This document shows, piece after piece, positions 37,237-45,330 of a DNA stretch of 64,000 bases; positions within the stretch are counted from its first letter, which is position 1; each line of letters begins with the position of its first letter. Under the pieces are notes generated by a model. It did not search any database and was not told the DNA's origin. It saw only the letters and a list, made by a program, of their open reading frames with translations. This stretch comes from Anaerolineae bacterium (lineage in GTDB: Bacteria > Chloroflexota > Anaerolineae > Caldilineales > Caldilineaceae): the NCBI GenBank assembly GCA_030432295.1, contig JAUIHI010000003.1, positions 124,001 to 188,000 of the forward strand. The letters are read 5' to 3'. A program made the translations under genes and the position numbers.

Positions 37237-38082
37237 TTACTCTGCTTTGATGGGCTTACGGCCTCTGGCAATGAACAGAAGGGTCATACAGAAGAACAGA
37301 CCCTCTCTGCTCGCTTGCGCCAATTGCCCTAACCAATCCTCGACCTGTTGGGATGACAGTTCCCCAGAATGTCTGAGCGCTTCGGCCGCGTCACGCAGGC
37401 CCAGCACGTGCTGGTCCACGAAGTCAAAGTCCTCGAAAACGATCGGTGTCGGAGCAACGGTCACATCCGTCAGGCCAGCTTTCTTGAGCAGACCGAATAG
37501 CTGACGACCACAGCGGCCATTCGGGTACAGGTCTGATCGTTTCTGCATCACCTTGCGTGTCGCCGCTTTGTCAGGCGAATCGATCAGGAAGCCATCGAAA
37601 TCGGGATCTACAAGAACAATCCACCCACCGGGGCGGACCACACGAATGATCTCAGCCAATGCTGTTTGCGGCCTGTCCAGATGGTGCAGGACCCGGTCGG
37701 CGCGGCAGCCGTCAAATGCGTTGTCCGCAAACTCCAATCCGTATGCATCGCCGATCTGATATTGGAGCGGCAGGTTTTGGTTCTGGATCAGTTGCCGGGC
37801 CTCGGCAATCATCGTTTCGCTCTTATCGACGCCAACGACGCGACCATCAGGTCCGACAAGGGCAGCCAACTCTCTGGCGTCTGTGCCTGGCCCGCAGCCG
37901 ACGTCCAAGAGCTTGGCGCCTGCCTTCGCTTCCAGCAGGCCGAAGGTCTCCTGCTTGTAGGCCTTTACCAAGTCCAAGCCAGCGAGCGTGTTCATGTGCC
38001 GCACAAAGGCCGCCGGCTCAGCCTCTTGGTCGACATTTGCGAACCGACTCCATGTGGCGGTTCTCTGCTGTCTCTTTGGCAT
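37237..38082 (-). CDS. SAM-dependent methyltransferase (UbiE/Methyltransf_11 type)
   Basis: The 281-residue protein has a clear class I methyltransferase core: motif I LLDVGCGPGTDARELA (about 57-72), GRVVGVDKSETMIAEAR, motif III GLEFADNAFDGCRADRVLHHL and LRVVRPGGWIVLVDPD. The start MPKRQQRTATW at 38082 has GAAGGAGA upstream. The open frame extending upstream is only a shadow of the DUF4242 gene. It is last in the minus-strand cassette downstream of OsmC-YdhR, DUF1059 and DUF4242. It resembles small-molecule methyltransferases; the substrate is unknown. Confidence 0.88.
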   Translation of the reverse strand: MPKRQQRTATWSRFANVDQEAEPAAFVRHMNTLAGLDLVKAYKQETFGLLEAKAGAKLLDVGCGPGTDARELAALVGPDGRVVGVDKSETMIAEARQLIQNQNLPLQYQIGDAYGLEFADNAFDGCRADRVLHHLDRPQTALAEIIRVVRPGGWIVLVDPDFDGFLIDSPDKAATRKVMQKRSDLYPNGRCGRQLFGLLKKAGLTDVTVAPTPIVFEDFDFVDQHVLGLRDAAEALRHSGELSSQQVEDWLGQLAQASREGLFFCMTLLFIARGRKPIKAE

Positions 38083-38129
38083 AACAAATCTCCTTCTTTG
38101 AGAGCAACTACAGGGGCTCTTCTTTGAAC

Positions 38130-38206
38130 AAAGGGACACGGATGGGATAGATTTGCACGAATCCGTGTCAATCCGTTTCATCCGTGTCATCCGCGTTCCA
38201 TTTTTC
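38130..38206. repeat. ACACGGATGA repeat between DUF4242 and methyltransferase genes
   Basis: Contains GGGACACGGATGGGATAG and tandem TCCGTGTCAATCCGTTTCATCCGTGTCATCC-style units (given here as short parts). It is the same family as at 29617 and 31767. Confidence 0.7.
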
Positions 38207-38266
38207 TGGACAGGATGCTCATTCCTCATCTCAGCCGAAATTGGACGGATCCGTCTGGTTTGCCGT

Positions 38267-38542
38267 CTACCCCTCCCGCGTCGTCGGGTCGATGATCGCC
38301 CGCACCTCGGAGATGCGGTTGGCCGGGAAGCCGCTCTGGGCCGCGTGCCGGCGGATGGCTTCGGCGTCGGGCGCGATATAGACGCAGTAGGTCTTGTCCG
38401 CCACCACATAGCTGTGCAGCCACTGGATGTGGGGACCCATCTCTTCCAACACACTGCACGACTGGCCAGCGATGGCCTGGTACTGCGCCGGCGACGACGC
38501 ACCGATCTTCGGAATTTCTCGTTCAATCACAAACTTTGGCAT
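38267..38542 (-). CDS. DUF4242 small protein (copy 1)
   Basis: The 91-residue protein starts MPKFVIEREIPKIGASSP and has SYVVADKTYCVYIAPDAEAI with a conserved Cys, then FPANRISEVRAIIDPTT. DUF4242 proteins are small ferredoxin-like (dimeric alpha/beta barrel) proteins. SCO4226 of Streptomyces is reported to bind nickel. AGGAGAAG precedes the ATG. It lies in the cassette after DUF1059. It is nearly identical to the copy at 52388-52663, which shows recent duplication. Confidence 0.88.
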   Translation of the reverse strand: MPKFVIEREIPKIGASSPAQYQAIAGQSCSVLEEMGPHIQWLHSYVVADKTYCVYIAPDAEAIRRHAAQSGFPANRISEVRAIIDPTTREG

Positions 38543-38572
38543 AGTTCTTCTCCTATTTTGTAGTCGTCAAGA

Positions 38573-38697
38573 AGATGGTGGAATTTTCAACGCAATGGCG
38601 CAAAGGAGCAGAGACGCAGAAATTGCTTTTCTCTCTGTGCCTTTGCCTCTTTGCCCCTTTGCGTTAAGAAACAGCTATTCCACCATCCCGTTGACCA
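38573..38697. repeat. GCAAAGGGGCAAAGAGG-type inverted repeat in the DUF1059-DUF4242 spacer
   Basis: GATGGTGGAATT pairs with AGCTATTCCACCATC at the ends. Inside, AACGCAATGGCGCAAAGGAG pairs with the CTTTGCCCCTTTGCGTT arm. Nearly the same spacer, end to end, follows the second cassette (52799-52923), so the spacer was duplicated with the genes. Confidence 0.8.
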
Positions 38698-38711
38698 GTA
38701 CAGTTCTTCTC

Positions 38712-38882
38712 CTATTTCTCCTGAATCTTCTGGGCAATCTCCTCGGCCATCTCCGGCGTCACCGCCACCCCGTGGACCTCTTTGGCGTGGGCCGCGGCCT
38801 GGGCCAGCACTTCTTCGACAGTCTCCGCGGTCACAACCGCCTGGCAGTCGAAGCCCACATCACTACATTTGAGCGTCTTCAT
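38712..38882 (-). CDS. DUF1059 small protein (copy 1)
   Basis: A 56-residue protein, MKTLKCSDVGFDCQAVV then ETVEEVLAQAAAHAKEVHGV. DUF1059 is annotated as a predicted small metal-binding protein. Cys6 and Cys13 plus the two His are the likely ligands. Too short for most gene callers. GAGAAGCAACAATG gives a usable ribosome site. It follows the OsmC-YdhR gene, from which it is separated by an ACCTGCCAGGT hairpin, and is followed by DUF4242. Confidence 0.85.
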   Translation of the reverse strand: MKTLKCSDVGFDCQAVVTAETVEEVLAQAAAHAKEVHGVAVTPEMAEEIAQKIQEK

Positions 38883-38910
38883 TGTTGCTTCTCCTTTGAA
38901 TGAAAAAGGT

Positions 38911-38947
38911 GCATACCTGCCAGGTTTCTGGAATCTGGCAGGTATGC
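38911..38947. repeat. GCATACCTGCCAG hairpin between OsmC-YdhR and DUF1059 genes (copy A)
   Basis: GCATACCTGCCAG (38911-38923) pairs with CTGGCAGGTATGC (38935-38947). The second cassette has the same hairpin at the same place. It could attenuate or stabilise the mRNA. Confidence 0.85.
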
Positions 38948-38963
38948 GTTCAGTTGTGTCAGA

Positions 38964-40190
38964 TTACTGCCCGTTCACCGGTGCCCGGGTGACGTGGCTT
39001 TCGGCAGCCATCACCTGATACGTTGCGATCTCGTAATTACTCAACGCAGGATGGCTCTTGACTGCACCAAACAACTCGCCGTCCATATACGTTTGCAGGG
39101 CATCGGCGTCGGCAAAGTAGTAGGCCGCACCGGCTGTCTTCGCTTCAGGATTCAGCGTCCACACCTTCCAGACCAGCCCCGGCACAGCCGCAAACATCTC
39201 AGCCATTGGCGACACTTCAGCGATATATTCATCCGCCGTGTCAAAGTCATAGGTGAACTCGACATCGAGTATCATTCCAGACTCCGCACTGGCATCAGCC
39301 ATACCCTCGCCATCGCCCCGCAACTGCGCGTGGGTAACCAGCGACTCGCTACGCATGACATCGTAGGTGCGAATGCGATAATCGCTCAGAGCGGGATGGC
39401 TTTGCACAGCGCCAAACAGTTCGCCGTCCATATAGGCCTGCCGGATATCAGAATTTTCGAAGAGGTATACGGCACCGGCACGTTTGGTTTCGGGATTCAG
39501 TGTCCAGGTCTTCCAGACCAGCCCAGGCACTGCCGCAAACATCTCGCCCATTGGCGACACTTCGGCGATGTACTCGTCCGCGCTGTCAAAGTCATAGGTG
39601 AAGGTAACATCCAGCACAGCCGTGCCCTCGCCCGCCAGCCGATTGGTAATCTCAATCGGCGCTGCCAGTTCCAGCGTGGTGTAGATAGGGCAACGCAGCC
39701 GCCACTGATCGGCCAGCGCGTCCATCTCTTCCATCGAAGGGCCGTCTGCTGTGACAGCGGCCCGGAAAGCGCGCACACGGGGGTTGACCGCCCCGTCGCT
39801 CATACCCGCCGGTGCGAAGTCGGCTTCCACATTCACGCTCAGGCTGTTCAGCGGGATATCCATCTCCACAGCAGCAGCTTCGTAGAGAAAAGCGCCGCAG
39901 GTACCCAGTGAGCCTAGAAGCATATCCATCGGATTGATCTCCTCGTTAGGACCGCCCAGCGGGGGCACGGAATCGACGAGGATGCGGTTGCCTCGGGCCG
40001 ACACAATCGCCCGTCCGTCCTGCACCATCTCCACATTGGCTTTGGCCGTAGCCAGGGTCACATCTTCCTCATCGGACTGAATAGCTGGTGCAGCGTCCGG
40101 GCCTGCTGTTTCTCGGCCCAGGGCCGCGCCGGCCACGAGCAGAGACAGAATCAATACACTGGCAAGTAAAATCGATATTCGTCGGTACAT
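38964..40190 (-). CDS. Exported OsmC - YdhR - YdhR fusion protein (copy A)
   Basis: The 408-residue protein has a signal-like N-terminal hydrophobic segment (MYRRISILLASVLILSLLVA), then an OsmC domain (about 45-190), then two copies of a YdhR-like monooxygenase fold (about 190-295 and 305-408). The OsmC thiol-peroxidase cysteines appear as Cys98 (GSLGTCGAF) and Cys167 (RLRCPIYTT), with PNEEINPMDMLLGSLG as the family helix. The YdhR repeats share EVSPM.EMFAAVPGLVWK.WTLN and YMDGELFGAV.SHPALS.Y. GGAGAG precedes the ATG at 40190. The exported thiol peroxidase fused to YdhR modules is unusual. It follows the small YFQGWEAL gene. Confidence 0.9.
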   Translation of the reverse strand: MYRRISILLASVLILSLLVAGAALGRETAGPDAAPAIQSDEEDVTLATAKANVEMVQDGRAIVSARGNRILVDSVPPLGGPNEEINPMDMLLGSLGTCGAFLYEAAAVEMDIPLNSLSVNVEADFAPAGMSDGAVNPRVRAFRAAVTADGPSMEEMDALADQWRLRCPIYTTLELAAPIEITNRLAGEGTAVLDVTFTYDFDSADEYIAEVSPMGEMFAAVPGLVWKTWTLNPETKRAGAVYLFENSDIRQAYMDGELFGAVQSHPALSDYRIRTYDVMRSESLVTHAQLRGDGEGMADASAESGMILDVEFTYDFDTADEYIAEVSPMAEMFAAVPGLVWKVWTLNPEAKTAGAAYYFADADALQTYMDGELFGAVKSHPALSNYEIATYQVMAAESHVTRAPVNGQ

Positions 40191-40242
40191 CGGATAACTC
40201 TCCTTTGTGAAAATTGGATGGCGATAGGGTACTGATAACGGC

Positions 40243-40446
40243 TCACTCTTCACCTTCCCCATCCTCCTGTAACATAAACTTCCGTAACATCTCCACCAGC
40301 GCCTCCCAGCCCTGGAAGTAGCGGACTTCGCCGTCGGCGATGTATTGGATGCGCCCTCGCCACACGGATTCTTCGCCGATACTCTCCTCTTCCCAGAGAC
40401 GCAGGGTAAAGAAGTGGCTGGGCGGGGAACGGGTTTGTTGAGACAT
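40243..40446 (-). CDS. Small YFQGWEAL-motif protein (copy A), unknown function
   Basis: The 67-residue protein reads SPPSHFFTLRLWEEE, then VWRGRIQ, then GEVRYFQGWEALVEMLRKF. Copy B (55010-55198) shares the same pattern. I know of no function. The beta-strands and W/F conservation suggest a small folded domain, perhaps a partner or sensor. AAAGGACAGG lies before the ATG. It is the first gene of cassette A, directly downstream of the heptamer repeats, and precedes the OsmC-YdhR gene by 52 bases. Confidence 0.8.
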   Translation of the reverse strand: MSQQTRSPPSHFFTLRLWEEESIGEESVWRGRIQYIADGEVRYFQGWEALVEMLRKFMLQEDGEGEE

Positions 40447-40500
40447 CGACCTGTCCTTTCATTTGGCTTTGAAACCGGTAGCAATAGCCTCCCACACATA

Positions 40501-40518
40501 GCGTTTCATAACCGTTTC
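40501..40518 (-). promoter_or_regulatory. Candidate SARP/BTAD operator: two heptamers GAAACGS with 11-bp period
   Basis: On the minus strand GAAACGG (40512-40518) and GAAACGC (40501-40507) are direct repeats separated by four bases. They lie 54 bases before the ATG of the YFQGWEAL gene. The sequence after them aligns with the equivalent position in cassette B, with a shared AGGCT about 10 bases on. Heptamer direct repeats with an 11-bp period are the known operator layout of SARP/AfsR regulators. Confidence 0.6.
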
Positions 40519-40812
40519 GCACAAAAAAAGAAGTTCGACTTTTGCCAAAAGTCGAACTTCTTGAAGGACTCACAATCGATTGTTCTACCGCTGTGCGCCT
40601 ACCCCAGGGCTTTGCAGCAGTCACGAGGCCCGGAACAAACGAGTCCGAGAGAGAGTGAGCGTCGGTTGAGTAGCGGCTTTGACGCGGCCAACTCGCTTGG
40701 TTTCGACACGCTGCGCTGCTCAACCGGCGCTGATCTTGGGTGGATGACAGCGTATCGAAACCAGCGAACGGCTGACAACCGAATACTTCTCGACTTTTGA
40801 AAAGCCCTGAGC
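40519..40812. repeat. AAGAAGTTCGACTTTT hairpin and GGTTGAGTAGCG repeat between cassette A and the DinB gene
   Basis: The first part, 40529-40562, is a perfect hairpin of the AAGTTCGACTT family (also at 1700, 45526 and 55289). The second, 40655-40780, is a degenerate GGTTGAGTAG/GTATCGAAACC element. No gene is seen here. Confidence 0.75.
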
Positions 40813-41817
40813 CTACCCGGCCTGGCACTGACGGCGGATCTGCGCGATGTGGCCGATGTCGTGATTCGCTACCCAGCGGCCCAGGTCCAGGACGGACGTA
40901 ATGCGCCCCGGTCTGCTGCCCCAGCGCGACCAGAGGTCCGGCGTCAGGTCGCGCAGCAGATCCAGAACTTCCGTCCGTGTCTGGCGGAATCCAGCCACCA
41001 ACTGGGCCGCAGACCAGCTTTCGTAACCTTTGCCCTCGTGGGTCTTCCAGGCCACCTCCCGAAACACAAGTGGCTTGACCTCTGCGTCGGCCAGAAGGCT
41101 CGGCGTCAGATCCAGAAAGAGCCGGTCGGTTTCGATCAGATGGGCCATTAACTCCCAGATAGCCCACTCCTCCGGCGTAGGTTTGCGTGTCAGTGCCCCG
41201 TCGCTGATTCCCTGGACCGCGGCGGCCAGATTGTCCGGCGCTGCGGCCAAAGAAACCAACATTTCCAGAGGCAGCAGGCGGCCCAAATGTTGCGGCGTGT
41301 CATTGTAATAGGGGCCAAACTTGGCTAGCTCTGCCGACGGGGCCGCGCACAGAGGACATTGTGCCGGTTGTTCCCCTTCAATCAAATAGCCGCAATTGTA
41401 GCAGCCATAGAGAAAAATTTTTACGTCCTTTTCCAGCACATCAGGATTGCTGCTGAGACTGGCCAGACCCCGCTGTAAGATATCCCGCAACTGCTCGCTC
41501 ACCCGCTGGTTCCGTTCCAGAATAGCGTCTGCCACCGTGTCAGCATCTCCAGCTTCGCCGGTTGCAACGCCGCCGTCGGTCAGGTCCAGTTCATCCAAAA
41601 TGGCGTGAAAAAGTTGGGGGCCGTCGATGCGGGGCTGAAGCAGCCGGGCAGCATTCATCGCCAACACCCATTGAGTATGCCCAGCGGCGCGCAGAATCTT
41701 CGCCACATTGAACTGTCCCTGCAAGACTGCCGTTTCCGCCGCGCTCAAATTGCGCACATAGGCCTGTCCGCCGATGGCAACTTCGCGGCGCAAAGCCTCT
41801 GTCACTGATTTCTCCAT
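40813..41817 (-). CDS. Helical domain - rubredoxin-like - DinB-like fusion protein
   Basis: The 334-residue protein has three parts. Residues 1-130 are helical and resemble a rubrerythrin-type bundle, but I see no clear four-helix iron motif. Residues 135-162 form a rubredoxin-like knuckle, CYNCGYLIEGEQPAQCPLC. Residues 185-334 form a DinB-like four-helix domain with possible metal ligands in LMAHLIE and VANHDIGHIAQI. The gene starts inside the 3' end of the BTAD regulator gene (16-base overlap), so it should be co-translated with it. A role in thiol or peroxide chemistry is an inference from rubredoxin and from the neighbours. Confidence 0.75.
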   Translation of the reverse strand: MEKSVTEALRREVAIGGQAYVRNLSAAETAVLQGQFNVAKILRAAGHTQWVLAMNAARLLQPRIDGPQLFHAILDELDLTDGGVATGEAGDADTVADAILERNQRVSEQLRDILQRGLASLSSNPDVLEKDVKIFLYGCYNCGYLIEGEQPAQCPLCAAPSAELAKFGPYYNDTPQHLGRLLPLEMLVSLAAAPDNLAAAVQGISDGALTRKPTPEEWAIWELMAHLIETDRLFLDLTPSLLADAEVKPLVFREVAWKTHEGKGYESWSAAQLVAGFRQTRTEVLDLLRDLTPDLWSRWGSRPGRITSVLDLGRWVANHDIGHIAQIRRQCQAG

Positions 41818-44800
41818 TGCACACTCCCTTTGCGATCGTCTGGTAGTATCGCCTGCACGGGCTGTGCGGCCAGGAAAATGGCGCGCAGCTTTTCGTCTTC
41901 CAAACCGGCGGCAATGGCCTGCACAATCGACTGCGCCTCGGCCAGTAGAGCCGCTGCCTGCTCCGCCCTGCCGGTTCGTTCCATTTCCTGGGCCAGTCGC
42001 CAGCGACCCTGCCAGCGCAAGGGCTGATATTCAATGCGATCGGCCAATGCAACCGCGGCTTGCAGGCGGGGGATGCTCTCTTCAGCCCGGCCCAAGGCGG
42101 CCAGGGCCGCGCCCGCCAACTCGTGACTCAGCGCCACATACTTTTGCGCGCCTGCCGACTGGGCCAGGGAAAGGCCCTCTGCGGCCAGAGCCAGGGCATC
42201 GCTCGCCCGGTCCAGCGCCAGATAGCATAAGCCTCTGGTGTGGAGCAGACGCAGACGCCAGCGCCAGGCGTGATAGCCGTACTGCTTCTCGCCCAGTCTG
42301 GACTCCAGCCGGGCCAGTTCGTCCAGCGACCGGGACGGTTCGCCCAAACACAGCCAATCGAGGCAAAGATTGAGGCGGGCGCTGACCTCCGCCGTGATCT
42401 TTCCCCATTCCTGGGCCAGGGCCACCCCGGCCTGATCGAATGCCAGCGCGCCCGCGTAGTCGCCCAACTGCTGGTGCAGCCAGCCCCGCATATTGGGGAT
42501 TTGGGCCAACAGCGAGCGATGTTCGATGGCAGTGGCGATGGCCTCGCTGCGGTCAAAAGCAGCAAAGGCAGCGCTGTATTCGCCCAGCCCGCCCAAGGCC
42601 CGACCCCGCATATTCCAGGCAAAAGCCACCCCGGCCCGGTGTTCATCAGTCGCCTGCAACAGGTCCAATGCTTGGCCAGCGGACACAGCCGCGGCCTCAA
42701 AGTCGCTCTGCTGCCCCTGCAAAAAGGCCAGATCGGCCAGGGCACGCCCTTCCCGCCAGCGATTGTTCGTGCGCCGGGCAATCGCCAGGGCCTGCCCAAT
42801 CAGTCGGGATTCTTCGTCCAAATTGCCCCAGCGGCTGCTGTGATATTGGCCCAGCAGAGAGAGGCTCTGGGAGACGGTCTCCCAATCTTCTACCGCTTCC
42901 GACGCGGCCAATGCCTGGCGAATGTACGGTTCCGCCGCTGCCAAATCGTAGAGAGCGGAATAATAGACATCCGCCACAGCATAGAGCAGGCGGACGCGGA
43001 GGGGATCGGTATCAGGTAGCAGGGCCAGGGCCTGCTGAAAAGCCTCTACCGCGGCTGGGTAGGCTTCCACGCCAAAGCGCGCCCGGCCCAGTCCGTGCAA
43101 CGCAGTGGCCTTTGGCTCATCTGTCTGGGCCAGCGCCACGGCCTGGGCAAACAGCCCCACGGCTTGGGCAGGCAGATAGGCAGATAGTGCGTGTTCACCG
43201 GCTCGGCAGTAGTGGTGAACGGCCCGCGCCGGTTCGCCCGCGGCTTCGTAATGGGAGCCGATACGACCACCCAGCGCGTCCAGTTCATCCGCGTAGAGAC
43301 TTTCCAGGGCTGCCGCCACCCTGCGATGGAGCAGACGCCGACGTGCCCGGCTGAGTTCGCCATAGGCGGCGTCCCGGATGTAGCCGTGGCTGAAATCGTA
43401 AGCGTCCGCCCCCTGCTCGACCACAATCCCGCGCTGCCAGAGTTCGTCCAGAGCCTGCACCAGTTCGTCGTCACTCTTCTCACTGGCCCCAGCCAGAATG
43501 GCGAAGGTGAAGGCCCGCCCCACCACCGCGGCCAGCCCAGCCAGTTGGCGGGCGGATGGAGAAAGTTGGGCCAGCCGTGCGCCGATCACCGCCTGAATTT
43601 TGGGCGGTACATAGGGTATTGGGTATTGGGTGCTGGGTGCTGGTGTCGTGTCGTCAGCGTCAATAGCCGATACCCAATATCCTTCTTTTGCCCGCACGGT
43701 TTCCACCAGATAGAGGGGATGGCCTTCGCTGGCCTGAAAGAGCCGGGCCTGGGCCGCGGCGGGGAGGGCTGTCCCTGCGGCAGAGTCGGCTAGGCGCGCG
43801 GTCTCCCCAGCGTTGAGAGGCCCCAACGCAATTTCGCGCAGACGGCCAGCCATCTGTAAATGGCTGGTCAACTGAGCCAAGGGGTGATCCCCATCCAGCG
43901 TCTCCCGGCGAACGGTTCCCACGACGAGCAGGCGCACGGGAAGGGACGAGCGTAGCAGAAAGTGCAGCCATTCCAGTGTCGCCGGATCGGCCCATTGCAT
44001 ATCGTCCAGCAGTAGCAACAGGGGTTGGGGCGCAGCCGCGAAAAGTCGGGCCAGCCCTTCGAAAAAGCGCTGTCGCTGCCAATCTTCCTGTAACGGTCCA
44101 GGCTGGGGCAGGTCGGGCCTGCGCTGGAGAATTTCCGGCAACAGGCGTGCGGATTCCACCAGCCAGATGTCATCCACCTGCTCCAATGCGCTGTGCAGGG
44201 CCGGGCTGCGCAGCCATTCGGCCACAGGCGCATAGGCCAGACCGCCTTCCGCTGCATAGGCACGGGCCGTAGCTGTGGCGTGGCCTTGGCGACGTACCCG
44301 CTCCACCAAATCCTCGGCCAGTCGGGTCTTGCCGATACCGGCTTCCCCGCTGACCAGAACGAGACGGTTCTGTCCCCGGACGGCTTCCTGCCAGATCGCA
44401 TAAATCTGCCGGGATTCCCGCTGCCGTCCTATCAGCGGTAGGGTATGGGTTACGGGCGCTTCCTGGCGGCGACCAGCTTCGAAGTTCAACAACCGTTCGT
44501 AGGCTTGCCGGGTCTGGGGGGAAGGCTCGACGCCCAATTCCCGTTCCAGTGTGGTGGCGCAGGTGTGATAGATGCGCAGGGCCGCGGCCCGGTCTTCGCT
44601 GGCTGCGTACAGGCGCATCAGATCGCGATAGACGCTCTCTTGCAGGGGTTCGTGGCGCAGTAGTTGTTGGCAGCATTCAATCGCAGCCGGGTAGCGTCGA
44701 TCTTCCTCCAACAACTGGGCCAATTGTTCCAGAGCCTGGGTATACAGATTGCGCAGTCGTTCCCGGGCCCGCAACGCCCAGTCGTCGTAGATGTCGGGGA

Positions 44801-45212
44801 GCAAATCGCCGGCGTAGAGATCGATGGCCTGGCGCAGCAGTGCCTCTCGCCTGGCTCGATCGTCTGTCTCGCCGGCTGCGGCCAATGCCTGCTCAAATTG
44901 CTCCACATCCAATTCGAAGGCGTCTTCAGCCAGCCAATGCAACTCCGAGCCGCTGGTCTCCACCCAACGGTCCATCTCTGGCCAGACCTGGCGCAGCCGG
45001 TAGAAAAGGTTGCGCAGATTGGTACGGGCCTGGGCGTCGGAGGAGTCGGGCCAGAAGAGAAAGGCGATGCGCTGACGGCTGAGCGGCGTGTGGCGGTGGA
45101 GGAGAAGAAAGGCGAGCAGCCTCTGGTAGCGCGGCTGATCCAGCCCGGTCAGGGGTGTCTGATTCGACTGCAAGAGGAAGCCGCCAAGAAATTGTGCGCG
45201 TAGCGTTGTCAT
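41802..45212 (-). CDS. AfsR/SARP-like transcriptional regulator: BTAD, AAA ATPase, TPR (copy A)
   Basis: The 1136-residue protein has an OmpR-type winged helix (about 1-90, LTGLDQPRYQRLLAFLLLHR and ARTNLRNLFYRLRQ), a bacterial transcriptional activation domain of TPRs (about 95-245), an AAA/STAND ATPase with Walker A SGEAGIGKTRLAE (288-300) and Walker B LLLLLDDMQWAD, and about 12 C-terminal TPR-like repeats (about 600-1120). It should bind DNA and be switched by nucleotide and ligand. A repeat-derived linker lies at about 511-533. A strong promoter, TTGACG-N17-TATACT, ends 7 bases before ATG 45212, so the mRNA may be leaderless; ATG 45218 is an alternative start. Confidence 0.92.
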   Translation of the reverse strand: MTTLRAQFLGGFLLQSNQTPLTGLDQPRYQRLLAFLLLHRHTPLSRQRIAFLFWPDSSDAQARTNLRNLFYRLRQVWPEMDRWVETSGSELHWLAEDAFELDVEQFEQALAAAGETDDRARREALLRQAIDLYAGDLLPDIYDDWALRARERLRNLYTQALEQLAQLLEEDRRYPAAIECCQQLLRHEPLQESVYRDLMRLYAASEDRAAALRIYHTCATTLERELGVEPSPQTRQAYERLLNFEAGRRQEAPVTHTLPLIGRQRESRQIYAIWQEAVRGQNRLVLVSGEAGIGKTRLAEDLVERVRRQGHATATARAYAAEGGLAYAPVAEWLRSPALHSALEQVDDIWLVESARLLPEILQRRPDLPQPGPLQEDWQRQRFFEGLARLFAAAPQPLLLLLDDMQWADPATLEWLHFLLRSSLPVRLLVVGTVRRETLDGDHPLAQLTSHLQMAGRLREIALGPLNAGETARLADSAAGTALPAAAQARLFQASEGHPLYLVETVRAKEGYWVSAIDADDTTPAPSTQYPIPYVPPKIQAVIGARLAQLSPSARQLAGLAAVVGRAFTFAILAGASEKSDDELVQALDELWQRGIVVEQGADAYDFSHGYIRDAAYGELSRARRRLLHRRVAAALESLYADELDALGGRIGSHYEAAGEPARAVHHYCRAGEHALSAYLPAQAVGLFAQAVALAQTDEPKATALHGLGRARFGVEAYPAAVEAFQQALALLPDTDPLRVRLLYAVADVYYSALYDLAAAEPYIRQALAASEAVEDWETVSQSLSLLGQYHSSRWGNLDEESRLIGQALAIARRTNNRWREGRALADLAFLQGQQSDFEAAAVSAGQALDLLQATDEHRAGVAFAWNMRGRALGGLGEYSAAFAAFDRSEAIATAIEHRSLLAQIPNMRGWLHQQLGDYAGALAFDQAGVALAQEWGKITAEVSARLNLCLDWLCLGEPSRSLDELARLESRLGEKQYGYHAWRWRLRLLHTRGLCYLALDRASDALALAAEGLSLAQSAGAQKYVALSHELAGAALAALGRAEESIPRLQAAVALADRIEYQPLRWQGRWRLAQEMERTGRAEQAAALLAEAQSIVQAIAAGLEDEKLRAIFLAAQPVQAILPDDRKGSVQWRNQ
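43613..43680. repeat. Intergenic-type GGGTATTGGGTATTGGG repeat inside BTAD regulator A
   Basis: ATAGGGTATTGGGTATTGGG and CGATACCCAATATCC flank the segment as inverted arms. It is translated as a linker just before PPKIQAVIGARL. The same repeat type occurs at 3800-3890 near hypA. Regulator B has a different repeat at the same position of its protein. Confidence 0.75.
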
Positions 45213-45219
45213 AGGCATA

Positions 45220-45248
45220 AGTATAGATTGGGGAAAGCGGTTCGTCAA
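45220..45248 (-). promoter_or_regulatory. Consensus promoter of BTAD regulator A
   Basis: TTGACG (45243-45248) and TATACT (45220-45225), separated by 17 bases. The palindrome CAACCGGCGGTTG (45246-45258) overlaps the -35 box and could be an operator. Transcription would start at or next to the ATG. Confidence 0.8.
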
Positions 45249-45273
45249 CCGGCGGTTGAAGACTCTGAAAGGG

Positions 45274-45308
45274 AAAAGGCCCGGCGAGATACACTCGCCG
45301 GGCCTTTT
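45274..45308. terminator. Bidirectional hairpin terminator AAAAGGCCCGGCGAG
   Basis: AAAAGGCCCGGCGAG pairs with CTCGCCGGGCCTTTT, with A and T tracts on both sides. It separates the DUF1059 gene (stop 45331) from the BTAD regulator promoter. The same stem core recurs at 59087 and 62545. Confidence 0.85.
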
Positions 45309-45330
45309 CTCTTGTCGAATAGAAAACGCT

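Noticed and set aside
40655-40780. Possible gene between cassette A and the DinB gene
   Set aside because: The frame is a degenerate copy of the GGTTGAGTAG repeat with no start signal.
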